This document shows positions 9,943 through 22,698 of a stretch of DNA of 64,000 bases, piece by piece. Source of the DNA: Hygrocybe punicea. Taxonomy: Eukaryota > Basidiomycota > Agaricomycetes > Agaricales > Hygrophoraceae. The stretch spans positions 5,180,767-5,244,766 of the forward strand of contig OY744469.1 of the NCBI GenBank assembly GCA_963556145.1. The letters are read 5' to 3'. Under the pieces are notes generated by a model. The model did no database searches. It was not told the DNA's origin and worked only from the letters and a program-made list of their open reading frames with translations. The first letter of the stretch is position 1. The number at the start of each line of letters is the position of its first letter. The translations under genes and the position numbers were made by a program.

Positions 9943-12330
9943 ATGACTCAGGCGGAATGCCCTAGATGTTCAAAAGTCTTCGACTCTGTCTTCAGTGTGA
10001 CCCGTCACCTCAATCAACCCCGGTCTTCCTGTGCAAGTGTCTTTGACAGGCCGACTACAACTCAGACTCTCCGGCCCACCATGTCTACCGAACTGGTCGA
10101 TGATGGTCTCTATGAAGATCTGGACCCCAGCGGAATTGACCGCCAATGTCTGGAGGGGAGATTTGAGATGGACTTGGATACTTCGTCTTTCCCCAATTCC
10201 ACACCATTTCATGAGGATTTCCTTGGTGCAGCATCTACATTTGGCCCCGGCACCTCGTTCATGAATGAATTTGACCTCGATCAATTCTCTGACATGCGTC
10301 AAGAGAATCTTTATTATCCATTCGCATCACAGAATGATTGGCAAATGGGGTTGTTCCTGCTCTTATCTGGCATGAGCATGGGACTTATCAACCAGTTCTT
10401 GCGCCTCGAATTGGTATGTAGTTTGCCTTTGGCTATACTTACTGAACTGAAACCTCGTAGATCAAGCAACTACCGTTATCATTTTGAACTGCTAAAGAAT
10501 TAAGAGGTCGGGCTGAGTTGCTTCTGCCTGGTCCTAAATGGCAAGCAAAACCATGGCAAACGACTCATCCTACAAAGTCTCCAATCACCCTATATTATCG
10601 TGACCCAATTGAATGTCTGAAATCATTATCATGCGTTTTTACTCCTTGCCCTTCTCCCCATCCCCAAGTTCATCGAGAAGGATAATAATCTCCAGGGTGT
10701 TCTAGAGAACCGACTGATCCATGAATGCCTAGATTTGGTTTTGTCACCTCTGAAGAAGGCTGCCCATTTTGGCATCATGTTCAGCGACCCCCGTGGCAAC
10801 ACGCGATACTGTTTCACTCCTCTTGCAGGATACATTGCCGATACCCCGGAGGCTGCAATGCTTGCAGGGGTCGGTGGAAAAACCTCACATCTCACAATGG
10901 CCACATACAAGCAATTTGGCGACTCATATCGACATGAGCCAAGAACGGCGTCTACCATGCTGGCACAACTCGACTCTCTGGCCTCGGCGGTTGATCCAGT
11001 CCACAATTTAGCTGCCTATATCAAAGCGGCGAAAAAGATTCAGCTCAATGGAGTAGATCAGCCATTTTGGAGGGACTGGCTGCTAGCAGATCCAGATAAA
11101 TTTTTTTCCCTTGAACCGCTTCATCATTTGCACAAAATGTTCTGGGATCACGACTTGAAGTGGTGCATTCGTGCCATTGGCGAGAGTGAAATTGATTTTC
11201 GATTTTCTGTCCTGCACCCTCACACCGGATTTCGATACTTTGCTGGGGGGATTTCAAAACTCAAGGAAACAACAGGACGGGATCACAGAAACATCTAGCG
11301 ATACATCATAGGCATCATTGCTGGTGCAGTACCGAATCCCTTTGTTATTGCCATTCGTGCCTTGATGGACGTCCGATACCTTGCCCAGTCTCCCATGATT
11401 GATGAACATACTCGCATAAAAATAGAGGTAGCACTGAAACAATTCCATGACCACAAATAAGCGATTCTTGATGCTGGCGCATGTACTGGGAAGAAAAAGA
11501 AGCAAATCAACAATTGGCATATACCCAAATTAGAGATATTGCAGAGTGTGTCTGTGAAAATTCGAACGAACGGTGTCCCCTGCCAGTGGAGCACAGACGC
11601 TACAGAACATGCACACATTGAAGTTGTCAAGGACCGTGCTCGATCTGGTAACAACCAGCGATATGAAAGCCAAATATGTCGTACACTGGATCGGATCGAT
11701 AGGTGTCGGCGGTTCGACCTCGCAACGGCTATTCGTGAAATGGAAACACTCAACAGGGCACCCAAACACTCGGGGGGCTACTCTTCCGAAACTGAAGGCG
11801 AGTCAGACTCTAGTTCTGATGACGACAATTTGCATCCCTGGCAGGCAGGCACTTCACTCCTAGAAAGGATCCGTGATGTCTCAAATATCAGATCTCGTCG
11901 AATTCCCATCAACTATTTCAAAGTAGCTGAGCATCTTTCATCCACACATGATGTTTCCATTCCCTGTCCACTCTGAACTTGGGGCTCTCATTCGACAGCG
12001 TTCCACTTGTCACGGGATCCAACTTTCAAAAGAATGCGTCTGGAAGATGTCATGGTCAAATTTAACATTCCTGATCTTGAGCTCGCACTTTCCTACTGCC
12101 TTCAACGCCTTGAACGTCGTGAAAAAGTGTACACTATTGGTGGCCGTCGCCCAGCTGTGGCTAACACGTCAATTTTGGTCGACAAATTGCAGGTATGGTC
12201 AGCAATGCGGATGCAGTTGAAGGACTACCACTGCCCAGACGTTGTCTCAACACCAATGAAATTGTTTGCTCACCCCCCCACATCTGTATGGCCTCTCAGA
12301 CGTTATGATACTGCATTTGCAAATACAGAC
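9943..12330 (+). pseudogene. Plavaka-type transposase, decayed, with internal deletion
   Basis: The N-terminus has a C2H2-type finger (CPRCSKVF..HLN) followed by an acidic linker and the typical PFASQNDWQM segment. An intron (GTATGT donor near 10412) leads to IKQLPLSF, then a stop, then TAKELRGRAELLLPG. Around 10640 the reading jumps from DPIECLKSL to LLPIPKFIEKDNN in another frame. Intact family members have roughly 150 residues of transposase core between these points, so that part is deleted. The C-terminal half is well preserved: MFWDHDLKWCIRAIGESEID, HTGFRYFAGG, RYIIGIIAGAVPNPF and YESQICRTLDR, but it has stops at about 11297 and 11460. The last recognisable residues (RRYDTAFANTD) abut the inverted-repeat element starting at 12333. 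The family name comes from recall of the Pfam Plavaka transposase. The copy is certainly non-functional. Confidence 0.85.
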
Positions 12331-12332
12331 TA

Positions 12333-13489
12333 GTGTTGCCGAAGTTCAGTTCGGTCCGGTTCCGACCCTTTTTGGCGGAACCGCGAACTGAACTTCGGGT
12401 CCGGTTTGGCGCATGGCCAAACCTGGACCCGGACGGCATTGAACCGTTTCTCCGCGTTCGGTCTGGGTTCAGACGCGGTCTGAACCCCGGACCGAGGTGG
12501 GCTCACCCCATGAGCTCCATTCTCCTCGCGAATGGCAGGCACGTATCAATCGATACGGCGCTACACTTCGCGAGGTAGTTGGGCTGCGGGGGAGCCGTCT
12601 GGCGCTGCTGCTGCCGCCGCTGTCACTGCTGCCGTTGCTGCCGCCACTGTCACTGCTGCCGTTGCTGCCGCTGCCGGCGCTGCTGCTGCTGCCGTCGCCG
12701 TTGCTGCTGCCACTGCTGCTGCTGCTGTCGTGGCCGTTGCTGCTGCCGCCGTTGCTGCTGCCACCGTTGCTGCTGTTGCTGTTGCTGCTGCTGCCGGCAT
12801 TGCTGCTGCTGCTGGCCGTCATAGTTGTGGTTGCCGTTGTTGTTGCCGCCGCTGGTGGTGATGTTGGATGGCTTTGGCTGTTGCCGCTGCCGCTGCTGCT
12901 GCTGCTGCTGCCGTTGCTGCCGGCGCTGCTGCTTCCGCTGTTGCTGCTGCTGCTGGCCATTGCCGTTGTCGTTGCCTGGTTGCCGTAGCCTTTGCCATTG
13001 CCGTTGCCGCCGCTGGTGGTGGTGGTGTTGCGGCTGCCCCGCGTCCGTTGGCATTGCGTTGGCGTTGGCATTCATCTTGTGCCAATGTGGTTGCGATGTG
13101 GTCGCAGTCGAGTTGCCTGCCACAAATAACATTAGTAAAGTTAAGAAAAAAATGGAAACTTACCTTTGAACACAACACAATTTGTGTTGTGTTCAACCCG
13201 CGTTGAAGTTGCTGTGTTGCGTGAAAGGTCACGGCCGGTCACATGATGCCGTTTAACACGAAATAGTAAGTAAAGAAATACGAAAAACAAATGAAATCAA
13301 TACCTTAAAAATATCCGCGTTTGCGGTTTGAACGTGGTTTGGAGCCGTTCAGGAAATCTGGAAGGCCTCGAAACCCGGAACTGAACCCGCGGTCCGGTTC
13401 AGCACTTGGCTGAACTTAGACCGAACTTAGGGTTCGGTTCGGGGTTTGAACCGGGTTCGGCTAGGTTCGGAACCGAACTACGGCAACAC
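12333..13489 (-). mobile_element. Element A, copy 1: 1157 bp TA-flanked inverted-repeat element
   Basis: The element is bounded by TA on both sides. The left end reads GTGTTGCCGAAGTTCAGTTC and the right end, reversed, reads GTGTTGCCGTAGTTCGGTTC. About 200 bp next to each end is packed with GGTTCGG/GAACCG motifs. The middle (about 12590-13010) is a CTG/CCG-type trinucleotide tract, open in several frames on both strands (for example 200 residues of Ser/Gly/Asn on the minus strand). It carries an intron-like cassette at 13117-13163 (minus strand). An inverted copy of the same length lies at 31000-32156. There is no transposase, so it is non-autonomous. TA target use suggests a Tc1/mariner-type helper. 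It sits at the end of the Plavaka pseudogene. Confidence 0.93.
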
Positions 13490-13491
13490 TA

Positions 13492-15126
13492 AGGTGTCGA
13501 CTTTCAGGGTCGTTCTGGTCAGTGTCGACCGATCGAGGCGAACGGGTGGATGCTTAAAGACTCGACGAGTCACATTTCGATGATCATGCTGGGTTATCAA
13601 GATCTTCTAGCGAGTCCGATGCGGTAATATCGAAGCCAATCCTACAAATGGAGGCACCTTGGCCGGAAAGGTTAGGAAGTCATGATCACCGAGCACAGGC
13701 CTTGAGGCTTGAGGCCTTGGGCGGAAAACTGGCAGTAATGTCAGGTAAAAACGGAAATTCGAACAAAGTCGAACAAAGTCAGCTAAATGTTCACTAATGT
13801 CCATTGATAGTCACCGTTTCGACCGCATCATTGTCTGTCGGACCGTAGTTGAATAATAGTCGAGTGGACTCCGTCTGGTCACTGTCTGAAAATTGGCACA
13901 TGTGAGATATACCGTGGTCTGCTTTTTGGTTGAGTCTGGGAAGCTAGTCAAAACCTTCATTTCTGTTTTTGTTGGCGTCTACTGCTTATTTAGCAAACAT
14001 AACAGTCTTGTAGGCCGCCGACTACCCTCAAGACTGTTCCCACTCAAGTCTCCCACTTTCCTTCACCGACCGCCGGCTTTGATATTAGTATCATCCAGCA
14101 ATGAGTCACTTCTAATATGCTATGCTTCTAATGTGCCCTGTATTCCAGTCGTCCACCCTCGAGGTTTGTGGATGCCACCTTCTGCTAAGGACCGTCACCA
14201 TTCGACACATCTCGGAGATCCTCTCTATCGAGTGAAATTAGACAAAAAGTGATGCTGGGAGCAGGAGCGATTCTAAACCGGCCGACGGCTTGATCGTCTG
14301 CAGACAGATGACTTTAAATCTCACTCCCGGTTCTCAGTCTTATTCTTCAAGTTCCAGTCAGGTTACCATTCAGTCAGGCAGTTATATATAGTCTTTTCCA
14401 GATACCTTCAAATCCAACTTCTCCGACATTTAGATCATCCCAACTATCCCCGAAACCGTAGCGGATCACTGCCACAGTCATGCATGTTGTCGCACCCGCA
14501 GCTCCACCAGTCCTGGGTAACTGTATACTTCTATGGACAATCTCAATTCACTCTCTTGCATGAGTAACCAAGGCCCGAGGCTGCACTATGAAATCCGATA
14601 CTGAAATTTTGTTAAAAGGTGCATTGCTTTCTTGCTTTTAAAATGCCTGCTCCAGCTTCTACAGTTGCTTTCATATGCACGCAAGGACTGACTTTAATCT
14701 TAGTCTTCACCGTCTCACACAATATTGCGTTCTTCGATGATATTCTAAGTATTTAGTGCATTGCCATCAGTGTAGATAATACAACCTCCTAAGAATGTGG
14801 AGACACCAAGCCTCCGCGATTTATTTACATCACAGAGCCAAAAAGGGTTGGATATATAGTACTCAGGCTGCCGCCGCCGCCGCCGACCTGAGAAATTGCT
14901 ATAATATCTTCGTCCAGCGATTATGCTTGAGGTTAATCGACTCAACACGTCACTTTTCGCACTAGTTCGTCCACGATCAAAATCTCTGTACGGTATTTTT
15001 GATACCGGCTCGCGGAATTTTCTTCGCGTGATGAAGCCACCTTTGTCCAGAACTAATACTTTAAACCTTTGACCGCAGTACACGGCGTGTTACTTACCTT
15101 TCACCACTACACTTCTCGGCACACGT
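13492..15126. other. No supported gene
   Basis: Several open frames exist (13893-14252 plus, 14745-15083 minus) but none has a recognisable motif. A possible small exon MHVVAPAAPPVLG (14478) precedes a GTAACT donor, and a 37-residue hydrophobic ORF starts at 14643. A short CCG run lies at about 14870. This may be host intergenic DNA or decayed genes. Confidence 0.35.
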
Positions 15127-16186
15127 TTTCAAGTTTGCCTTAAATGTCTTCTCTACTTTGCCCATCTGTGCCAGGCATCGGATATCTCATCATACCACAT
15201 CCGCACACAGCAACCTTCAAATCTCTCGGGAAGCATCACACAGTCAGTTATCTACCGGAAACACATCTCCATGTCCAAGATCAGACTCTCGAAAAGATCA
15301 CAATCTGTTTGTGGTTGGGGCCCGGTATTTTCATTTACGCTTGATCTCCTTGTCTCTAATTTATCATTGTTTCGCTCTTTTGGCAAGATCCCGGGAGTGT
15401 GGAGGTCCAGGCCTTCCTCATTGACCCAGGTAGATTGAACGGTGTGCTCACTCTTGGCAAAGCGTATGCACATCCATTCTTATCTAATTTCTTTGCCGTT
15501 CGAATATTTCTTTACCAGGCTCAATGCGAAACAATCTTCGCAAGTTGTGGAACTTGCGTGAACGGAACTAATGGCAACTGAACCACCAACTGCCATTGCT
15601 CGTGATCTACTTCAAATCAACAAGAAACCATGTATACTGTTCATTGAATGGGGCGTAGGTCATGAACATGTCATACAAGAAGCCGAGAGTCTCTCTTTGC
15701 GCATGCAATCTCTGCAAAACATCAATAGTCTTTTGCGATTCTTCAAATCATCGATAGTGCCAGGAGACGCAGCACATTCCCAGACTCTCTCGGGGTGGCA
15801 CAAAGCGAAGTTCCAGGAGCTCAGGGAAGCGTCCTCTACGAATTACATCTTCGATCCTACCGCGCTCGTTGTCAATATCATCTGAGATTTGGTGGAGACA
15901 CTGGACAGAGTCAATAAGCTGGCGGTGGCTCAAAAGAATGTTCTCATACCTCTCACCTTTGTTCCTTCCTGGGCAGCTTCCTTTGAAGATTGCGTGACGA
16001 AGGACGAAATGACAACACTTACCAAGCTTACATTATAATCCCAAGTATGCTACCGCACATGTAAACGTACACTTTGCTTATAAACTTGAACACACATATC
16101 ACCGAACCCAGATTTGCAAAGCTGGACCCGAATTCTCAGAGGCTCTTGAAAATATCGTAGGCCTCAACCCCAAGGCCATACACTAG
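15127..16186 (+). pseudogene. Unrecognised, probably broken gene
   Basis: Several stretches look protein-like on the plus strand. 15390-15480 reads VEVQAFLIDPGRLNGV. 15571-15885 reads MATEPPTAIARDLLQINK onward to ALVVNII and a TGA. The same frame continues after the TGA as DLVETLDRVNKLAVAQ to about 16038. An overlapping frame then runs from about 16027 to a TAG at 16186 (HYNPKYATAHVNVHFAYKLE). I do not recognise the family. One in-frame stop and a frame change suggest a decayed gene, though introns could explain part of it. Confidence 0.35.
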
Positions 16187-16663
16187 AGTTGATACATTTT
16201 CAGCCTGTGCTCAAAGGGAGGAGTCCGAACATTCCTCCCTGTCCTTCTCTTCTTCACTATCTGGTGAGTCTATACTTTCTCCCCGATCACGGTGCTGACA
16301 CGATGAGCGTCATTGCTATACAGAGCCCTTCCATCTCCCCCCCCGGCATGCAGCACAATCCACCACCAGCCCTTCACACCAACAACAGTGCCGGTACCGG
16401 ACTCACCACCAATGAGTGCTATAAAGTATCCGCTTTGCGGAAGGCGAAGAGGACTAGATCCCGCTCGCCCTGCATATCTAGAGGAAAAGGCATGGTTCTT
16501 GTGCGAGGAATATGACTGCCGGCGTGAGGAGAAGAATAGGCAGCATCCGAAGCAAGAAATAACTCGTTAGGTTAATAGTTGTTGCAGCTTCAATTCATTG
16601 TCGCCAATCCCTTCTTATCACAGAACTCGTTATCGTATACAGTCTGTATCCTACACCATAATG

Positions 16664-17640
16664 TCAACCAGCAAATTCCCTGATCCATTTCCCTGCCCGC
16701 CGTTCCCACCAGCTTTCCTGAATATGGTTCTTGGCTGATGGGTACGAAATCGTAATTGAATGCAACAGGTATTTCCCAGTTCCAGTCCAAGCCCCAATCA
16801 GTAGATACTCCTGAATCTCACTGCCAGGCAGCTGGACGAGGTCCCCAAAAGTATTGAATTCAAATCGCTTAAGCTGCTTTAGTCCCCGGAGGCCGGCTGC
16901 CCATCGCTCAACTTCAGACCAAGGATGGGGCACGCCGAGACTATTCTGCGGTAGATTACTTCAAAGTGCTTGCTTATTAACGGCACAAAAAGACTGACCG
17001 TATGCTTAGTACGCATTTCACTTAATCTCAAGGTAGAAACTTGAGGCGCAGCGACGGCTAATAAGTCCAAAATGTCCAGGTCATTTTGGGAGAAAGTGAT
17101 ATCTAGCAACGTGATGTTCGATGTCGCCAGAAAAAATGATAGGAGTAATCGAGGCAAGGAATCCTGCGATTGTTGATACCTGGCGGTAATGAATGATACA
17201 GGGTTGTGACGGATGAGCGAAGCTATGCAATCCATGGGGCCATCTATCTCCGTCAAGGCTGCGGGTGGCATAATAGGGCACAACTTGGATCCGCATTTTC
17301 CAAGCACGAAAGAGTTGATTACTGGATGTCGCTGCAGGAAATTGGATAGACCTTTGTGGGGGAGCGTCTTTGTGTAGAACGATGTCAAATGGGAAAATTG
17401 TAATCCATCGAAGATACGAGAACAGTTGAATGCTGAAATGGGCGGAAGATCAACTATTAACATATCAACCTGAGATACACGGGAAAGGAAAGGATGGATG
17501 GTAGAAACAGATGGGGTAATCTTAAGTCGGATTTCGAGGGACTTGATGCTGCGAGCAAAAGCTTTGTTGTGGGTTACAACCACAAGGTACCAATACAATT
17601 CCTTGGGAGTAGTGATGCAAAGCATTTCCTGCACGAACAT
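16664..17640 (-). CDS. F-box/LRR-like hypothetical protein, C-terminal part
   Basis: The main exon (about 16965-17640) encodes MFVQEMLCITTPKELYWYLV, KAFARSIKSLEIRLKI, and a series of Leu-rich segments such as DITFSQNDLDILDLLA and VSTLRLSEMRTKH, a layout common in agaricomycete F-box-like proteins. A GTAATC..AAG intron of about 48 bp (near 16915-16965) joins KHFE to VERWAAGLRGLKQLKRFEF, ending WIREFAG-stop at 16664. No F-box motif is visible. It may be encoded upstream on the minus strand (17750-18480), where open frames exist but are unconvincing. The likely role would be substrate recognition for SCF ubiquitin ligase, inferred only from general resemblance. Confidence 0.5.
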
Positions 17641-18914
17641 GAGAATGAGAGTGGGTCATTATCTGCTTGACCTCATACGTACCCGGCGTTGCTCAAGAAA
17701 AGCAGCCTGCATCAAATATATACAACATGAATTTATTTATGGAGCATAAAGTAGAATTGACGCACCGTTCGTGCTCAAGTCTGCGTTGGCATGGTGGTAC
17801 AGCGGTAACTTGAGCAGTACGAAAAACACAAAGGTGTATATCTATCGCATGAGTGGCAGGATCGGCAACTAGATGGATAACCACAGTTTTCCTCACAATG
17901 CTTGTTTGACCAAATGGAGCTTTCATACATTGAAATGTGCACTTAGCGAGAAGGCAACGCAATTGCACCCTCAAGTCAGATCTAGATATTTGATCAGTGA
18001 ATGAAGGCAACGGATCATATTTCCCTCTCACATGCATCGACGATATTCCAGAGATTGATAGCTCCACACCAACGATATTCCAGATTGGTAGCTCCACACC
18101 TGTAATGTGTGCGACGTTTACATTCCAACGGCGGAAGATGGGATATGACGCAGAAGAGTGTTGCCATTAGTACCTTGGGAGCAAAGGATTTTGAGTGCAC
18201 CCAAATTCTTTCTCATGTTACAAAGGATATGGGATGAATTTCCTAGCAGACCAGACCGACTTTCGCACAAAGACGGAACATGCAACGCTTGACTCGGCCG
18301 AGATTCTTCGTAGATCAAAGGATGGATTCTTAGCGGGCAACAAAGGAGCCAAGTGTCGACTCGAGTATCCCTCTGGTGACCGCCTATGAGCTGAACTTGA
18401 TACATCTGAAGATAAAATGATTGGAGGGTGAAAATAGATTGGACCAATGTACTTACAGTATTGAAATTCTGCCTGCGAAAGAAACAAAGGTTTCTACAGC
18501 CGAATATATTTATCTACCATCAAGTATGCACAAAACCCCAATCATTTCGCTCTCACGTCATTCCTTATGCCTTCTGAGTGGGTGAGCTAAAATACCATTC
18601 TCTGACTTGACAAAAACGGTGCTGATACGGTTTGGTAGTCCTTCCCATCATTCCCCTATCCGGAAATCGTTTCAGACGGCATCGGTGGAAATCACGGAAG
18701 TGCACCTGAATCGAACGCTAACCGTGATTCGCGCCCGCCGGAATCAGGTCCATCGGGCAACGTATGTGAAGCGAAACTTTGACAATCCCTTCGCATTAAC
18801 CGCATTTTGCTGTCCAGGAACAAAAGGCTGGTTGCTCGAAAGCGCAGGCTAAGTAACAATGGACACTTATACTTCAACTTCCCTAAAACTAAAGCATCTT
18901 TTCATTCTCATCAG
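17641..18914. other. Unresolved gene-like fragments
   Basis: Minus-strand frames at 17755-18097 and 18218-18487 could be upstream exons of the F-box-like gene. Plus-strand frames at 18607-18852 (basic, RNQVHRATYVKRNF) could be upstream exons of the 18915-20321 gene. No motif decides the matter. Confidence 0.3.
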
Positions 18915-20321
18915 GGATGCTAATGATGCCGACATCGGTGAATCGGATGGCGAACCCACAGATCCAAGAAACGTCAGAAGCCAGAGGGCCTCGTCTAAAA
19001 AGACGCGGGAAGGAAACACGGCACATGTACGTTGTTCTTGAACGACGTTTTGATGGCAAATATTCTCTAACACATACTATTAGAAGCACGTTCGTCGATT
19101 TCTGCAAGAAAAGGGTCTCATTCCGGTGCCTGCATCTATCAAGAATAAGAAAAATGGTTGGACGAAATCTCTCGAACCCAATAACCCTCTTCTGAGTATG
19201 CCCCCTGCGGTGGATCCTGCGACCCTGAGTGCATATATTCAAAGGCTTCATCCTGGGCCAACAACGGACTATATGCTGATCAGTTGGAGAGACACGATGG
19301 GACATCCTTGGAACCAGAAGGTTATCCAGATGCTCGCAACAGAATTTACCAAGAAGGTGAAAGATTGCCATTATCAACTAATGACTTCATTACCTGACAA
19401 AGATTTCACCGTCACTGCAATCCAATCCAAACTTTCCTGTCATCAGACTATGTTGAATACTTCCATGCGAAAAATGAAAGAAGCAGGGCATTTATCGGCT
19501 AACGAGATGTCCGAAGTCTTCGTCAAGGAGAGGGACGAGGCGCGGTGCAAATCACGAAGGAACGAGAGGCGAAGGAACATGAGCTGTTTTGCTTCACATT
19601 TCGGATCCGTCTTTCAAAGGCCAAGTAGCTTTTTGCCAGGCGTTTCGAAACCATCGAATGTGCACTAGACTCGCCGTTGACGAAAAATCGCGAACTATGG
19701 GAGGAGATTCAAGCTATCTTTTCATTATTAGACGAAAAAGACATGTCCTCTGACGAAACTGAAACGGAAGCTTTATTTGGTGCTAGTAAAGTGACTCGTA
19801 GAATTCGGAAGTTCTGGATTGATAATCGCATCTCAAAGGTATGATATCTGCGCGCTCCTATGGGAGCATTGGATATCTGATATCTATCCCAGATCATGAA
19901 TTACATTGACCGGCAGTACAGCGACCGGACGCCTAGTGGCACGTTGAAAAGGGGCAGCGCACCCCTCCAGCGCCATTGGGAATGTAGGAAAGTCAACGTC
20001 AACCAAGCTCCAAAGCCTGAACTACCGATGAATGTATATTCCCCTGAACTGGCGCAGGAAGTTTTCACATCACTCAGTGCGAAAGAAGCGATGATGCTGC
20101 CCAATGTTGGTGGATCAATTCAGACTTTTCGTTCGATTGTGCTAAAACACTTGACAGATACCCGACTTCTAAGGCTATTATTGCCTTCTGACATCCCTCG
20201 TCAAACGATGCTTAATTTTGTCTGTGGTGTCAAGTTGGTTGGCTGTCAGAAATTGTGTTTGTTGTATTTATTTTCTTCACATGCTGTAGTGCCGACGCGA
20301 ATTGGATGCACATCATGTTAA
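18915..20321 (+). pseudogene. Repeated-family hypothetical gene, copy 1, with a mutated splice donor
   Basis: Exons join in frame: DANDADIGESDGEPTD...NTAH (from 18915), a GTACGT..TTAG intron, then KHVRRFLQEKGLIPVPAS (from 19084), YIQRLHPGPTTDYM, GHPWNQKVIQ and a basic RRNERRRN. The next intron-like segment (about 19574-19629) ends in AG but starts ATGAGC instead of GTGAGC. After it comes LFARRFETIECALDSP, LDEKDMSSDETETEALFG, KFWIDNRISK, a GTATGA..CCCAG intron, and IMNYIDRQYSDRT on to 20321. I recall this architecture from expanded agaricomycete hypothetical families linked to transposons, with unknown function. A partial minus-strand copy lies at 26217-28815. The damaged donor suggests the copy is dying. 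The 3' end is uncertain. Confidence 0.6.
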
Positions 20322-20377
20322 GAATTCGAAAGTTTGATGGCACATTAATAGATACCCTGCCTTAATGTGAGCTACTG

Positions 20378-20916
20378 CTAGTAGTCAACCACATTTAAGA
20401 AGTTATGGAATGCAGTCGGTTCCTGTGGACCTGGTATAACCCGCATAATGTAAATATCCTTCTCCAAGAGCCATAATTCAGGTGCAGCACAAATGATGGC
20501 TGGGCGAATATATAAAGCACAGCTCGAACGACATAAATAAATAAATACTCACAACAATCGTATGGCTTTGGCGATAAACCGAGATTGGGCCCTGGGTCAG
20601 TTCCTTGGACTGGATTAGAGATTTTCGACGCCTGTATATTGTCGGTTAATGGATCCTCAAGCGAGGGAGTTACTGATGGAATACGATCGTTCTGCGAAGA
20701 TTCTGCAGGGGCCGAGTCTCCAAGTAGTTTTGCATCTCTTTTGTTGCGGGATGCACGTATCTTTGCAGGAGTAGACAATGTCGGTGCGTCTTTATTCTTG
20801 GCGTCTATAACAATGTGCGGTTCTAGGATTCAAAGTGCCGCAAATTAGATATGTCACCTACTCGCATTCCGCTTTTCCCTAATGGCTCGTAATTTGTCCG
20901 CTGTTGACTGAGACAT
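20378..20916 (-). CDS. Small spliced lysine-rich hypothetical protein
   Basis: Three exons give one continuous frame. Exon 1 (from 20916) encodes MSQSTADKLRAIREKRNA. A GTAGGT..CTAG intron leads to exon 2 (KPHIVIDAKNKDAP, then KIRASRNKRDAKLLGDSAPA, to LSPKPYDC). A GTGAGT intron of about 135 bp leads to exon 3 (PQEPTAFHNFLNVVDY) and a stop at 20378. Codon phases match at both junctions. The product is about 125 residues, basic at the N-terminus and Ser/Pro-rich in the middle, with no known domain. Function is unknown. It is convergent with the repeated-family gene upstream. Confidence 0.5.
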
Positions 20917-22690
20917 GATGTGAACGATTGTGGTGACTTTGAGGGGATCGACACAGACTCGGACCACATACAAACTCCGAAGCCCGTCCTTTCTCGCACA
21001 GGTACAAAGCCAAACCTCGCACAAAGCACATATCCTCTCCATAGAGGGACTCCGTTGACGTTTCAAATAGATTCTTGAATCTAGGTCAAGTGATGGCTGC
21101 TATTAGAATGCGATGAGTTCACTCTGGTGGATCCGACCAGCACACGGCTTCGGGGCTCATTAAGCGCTCATCACTGGAGTGTCTTTGGAAAGGTGGGCTG
21201 GAAATTCAGCTGATCAGAGAATGCTAATTTACTAAGGTAAAGAAGTCCCCCGGGACTGAGCTTTGCACTTTGACCAAGAGCAGAGTGGTGTTTGCACCTA
21301 CGTTCGAAATCTCCCAAAATCTTCCACCGACCTGCTTACATCGATCGATTCTCTTAGTTCTCGGCCTCCGCACGCTACCAGCTTCAAATTGATGTTTTTC
21401 CCACCGTTAGCGCCCGCCCTTGTATCACGTATTGAAAATAGTGACGCAACCGATCTACGACATCCTCTAATGGATCCCATCTCATCTGGCTCGGTGCGCT
21501 ACGATCCCAAGACCCTTCTTCCTGCACATATTTAACATTTACCTTTCATCATTTCATAGAGAGTGGTAGGATATCATAGGGTCAAATGATCCCATCATAA
21601 CAATATTTGCACTATGGTGGATGGCGGATTCCTGTATCAAGAGACCCTGCACGAAACGATTACAACTACAGTAAGGTAAAGTTCTACTACGATCCCCGAG
21701 CCCTCTTGCGACTCCTTTTCGCCGAAGTATTTTTCAAGCACCGTCTTACAAATTCTCGAAGGAGCCAATCCTTGTGATACGACAGCAAAATGGGGTATCT
21801 CTCGGAGGCCTGGACTCGCATGGGTGGATTAGAAGAAATTCAATAATGCAACTTGTGATATCTTACCAATGTCGAAACCACGTCGATTTTACCTAGATCG
21901 GGCTGTCTGTGGAAAGGTAGGTCCGTATCTAAGTGCTCATTGGATAGCTGATTGATGTAAGTCTGATTCAGAAGACGATTAGCCACTCAATGAAGGGTAA
22001 GAAAGTGGGACGAACCCGGATGGCTGCATAATCTTCAGGACGCCAATCAAGCCAGGACTGGAGTCGGATAGAGGACGCGCTTCCAGATTCCCCTGGTTTT
22101 CTGATACCCGTCTGCTCTGGGTTCTGAGAAGAACCTGCATGGGAGGGAACGAGCGGAAATGGATTCTCCGCACTTTTCATGTTACTCTGTGTTTGACCTT
22201 GGTCTGGGCAGTTTGTTGGCAATAGTTCTAGCAACGGTAAAGTCAGCTATGGCGGTTCCAGCCCAAAGATTGAACGTGGGGACCATGCGCGCTTGGCTGG
22301 GGGTAATGTAACTGGATTGACTTCGCGACCCTCTGGTGCAAGGCCGTCCCTCGACTGTGTCTTCTGAGAAGCGGGATTCTCGGCATTATGCAACAACGGA
22401 AGAATATGAGTACTGGTGAGTGCCACTGGCAGAGCCGCACCATAATAAATCCACAGCGCCACTGACTTGAACCTTTGTTTCTTTCAACCTGTATTTTCAG
22501 GGTGAGTTCTTGCATTACCTATTGTCACATCTCGGTCTAAATCCCGCACAAACTAGTCCAATTTCGACGGACTGTAAATGAATCTCGCTCGAATGCACTC
22601 CCTGAGAACTGTATATCCTATGAGCCTGGATCGCACCCCAGTCATTACCCGAATGGTTTTCCCTGTGTCCTTTAGTTGCACAGGTCCGCA
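20917..22690. other. No recognised gene
   Basis: Short open frames occur on both strands (for example 21263-21535 plus, 21968-22234 minus) without known motifs. Phrases resembling YDPKTLLP and YYDPRALLR occur near 21490 and 21690 on the plus strand and may be remnants of a duplicated exon. Confidence 0.3.
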
Positions 22691-22698
22691 AGATAACA

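Noticed and set aside
12469..13071. 200-residue Ser/Gly/Asn ORF (and Gln, Leu and Ala frames) in element A, repeated at 31418-32020, as a protein-coding gene
   Set aside because: All frames on both strands stay open because the tract is a trinucleotide repeat lacking stop triplets. Between elements A and C the conserved DNA does not keep one continuous reading frame, so coding is not supported without RNA evidence.
13893..14252. 119-residue plus-strand ORF
   Set aside because: No recognisable motif, and composition gives no coding signal that I can see.
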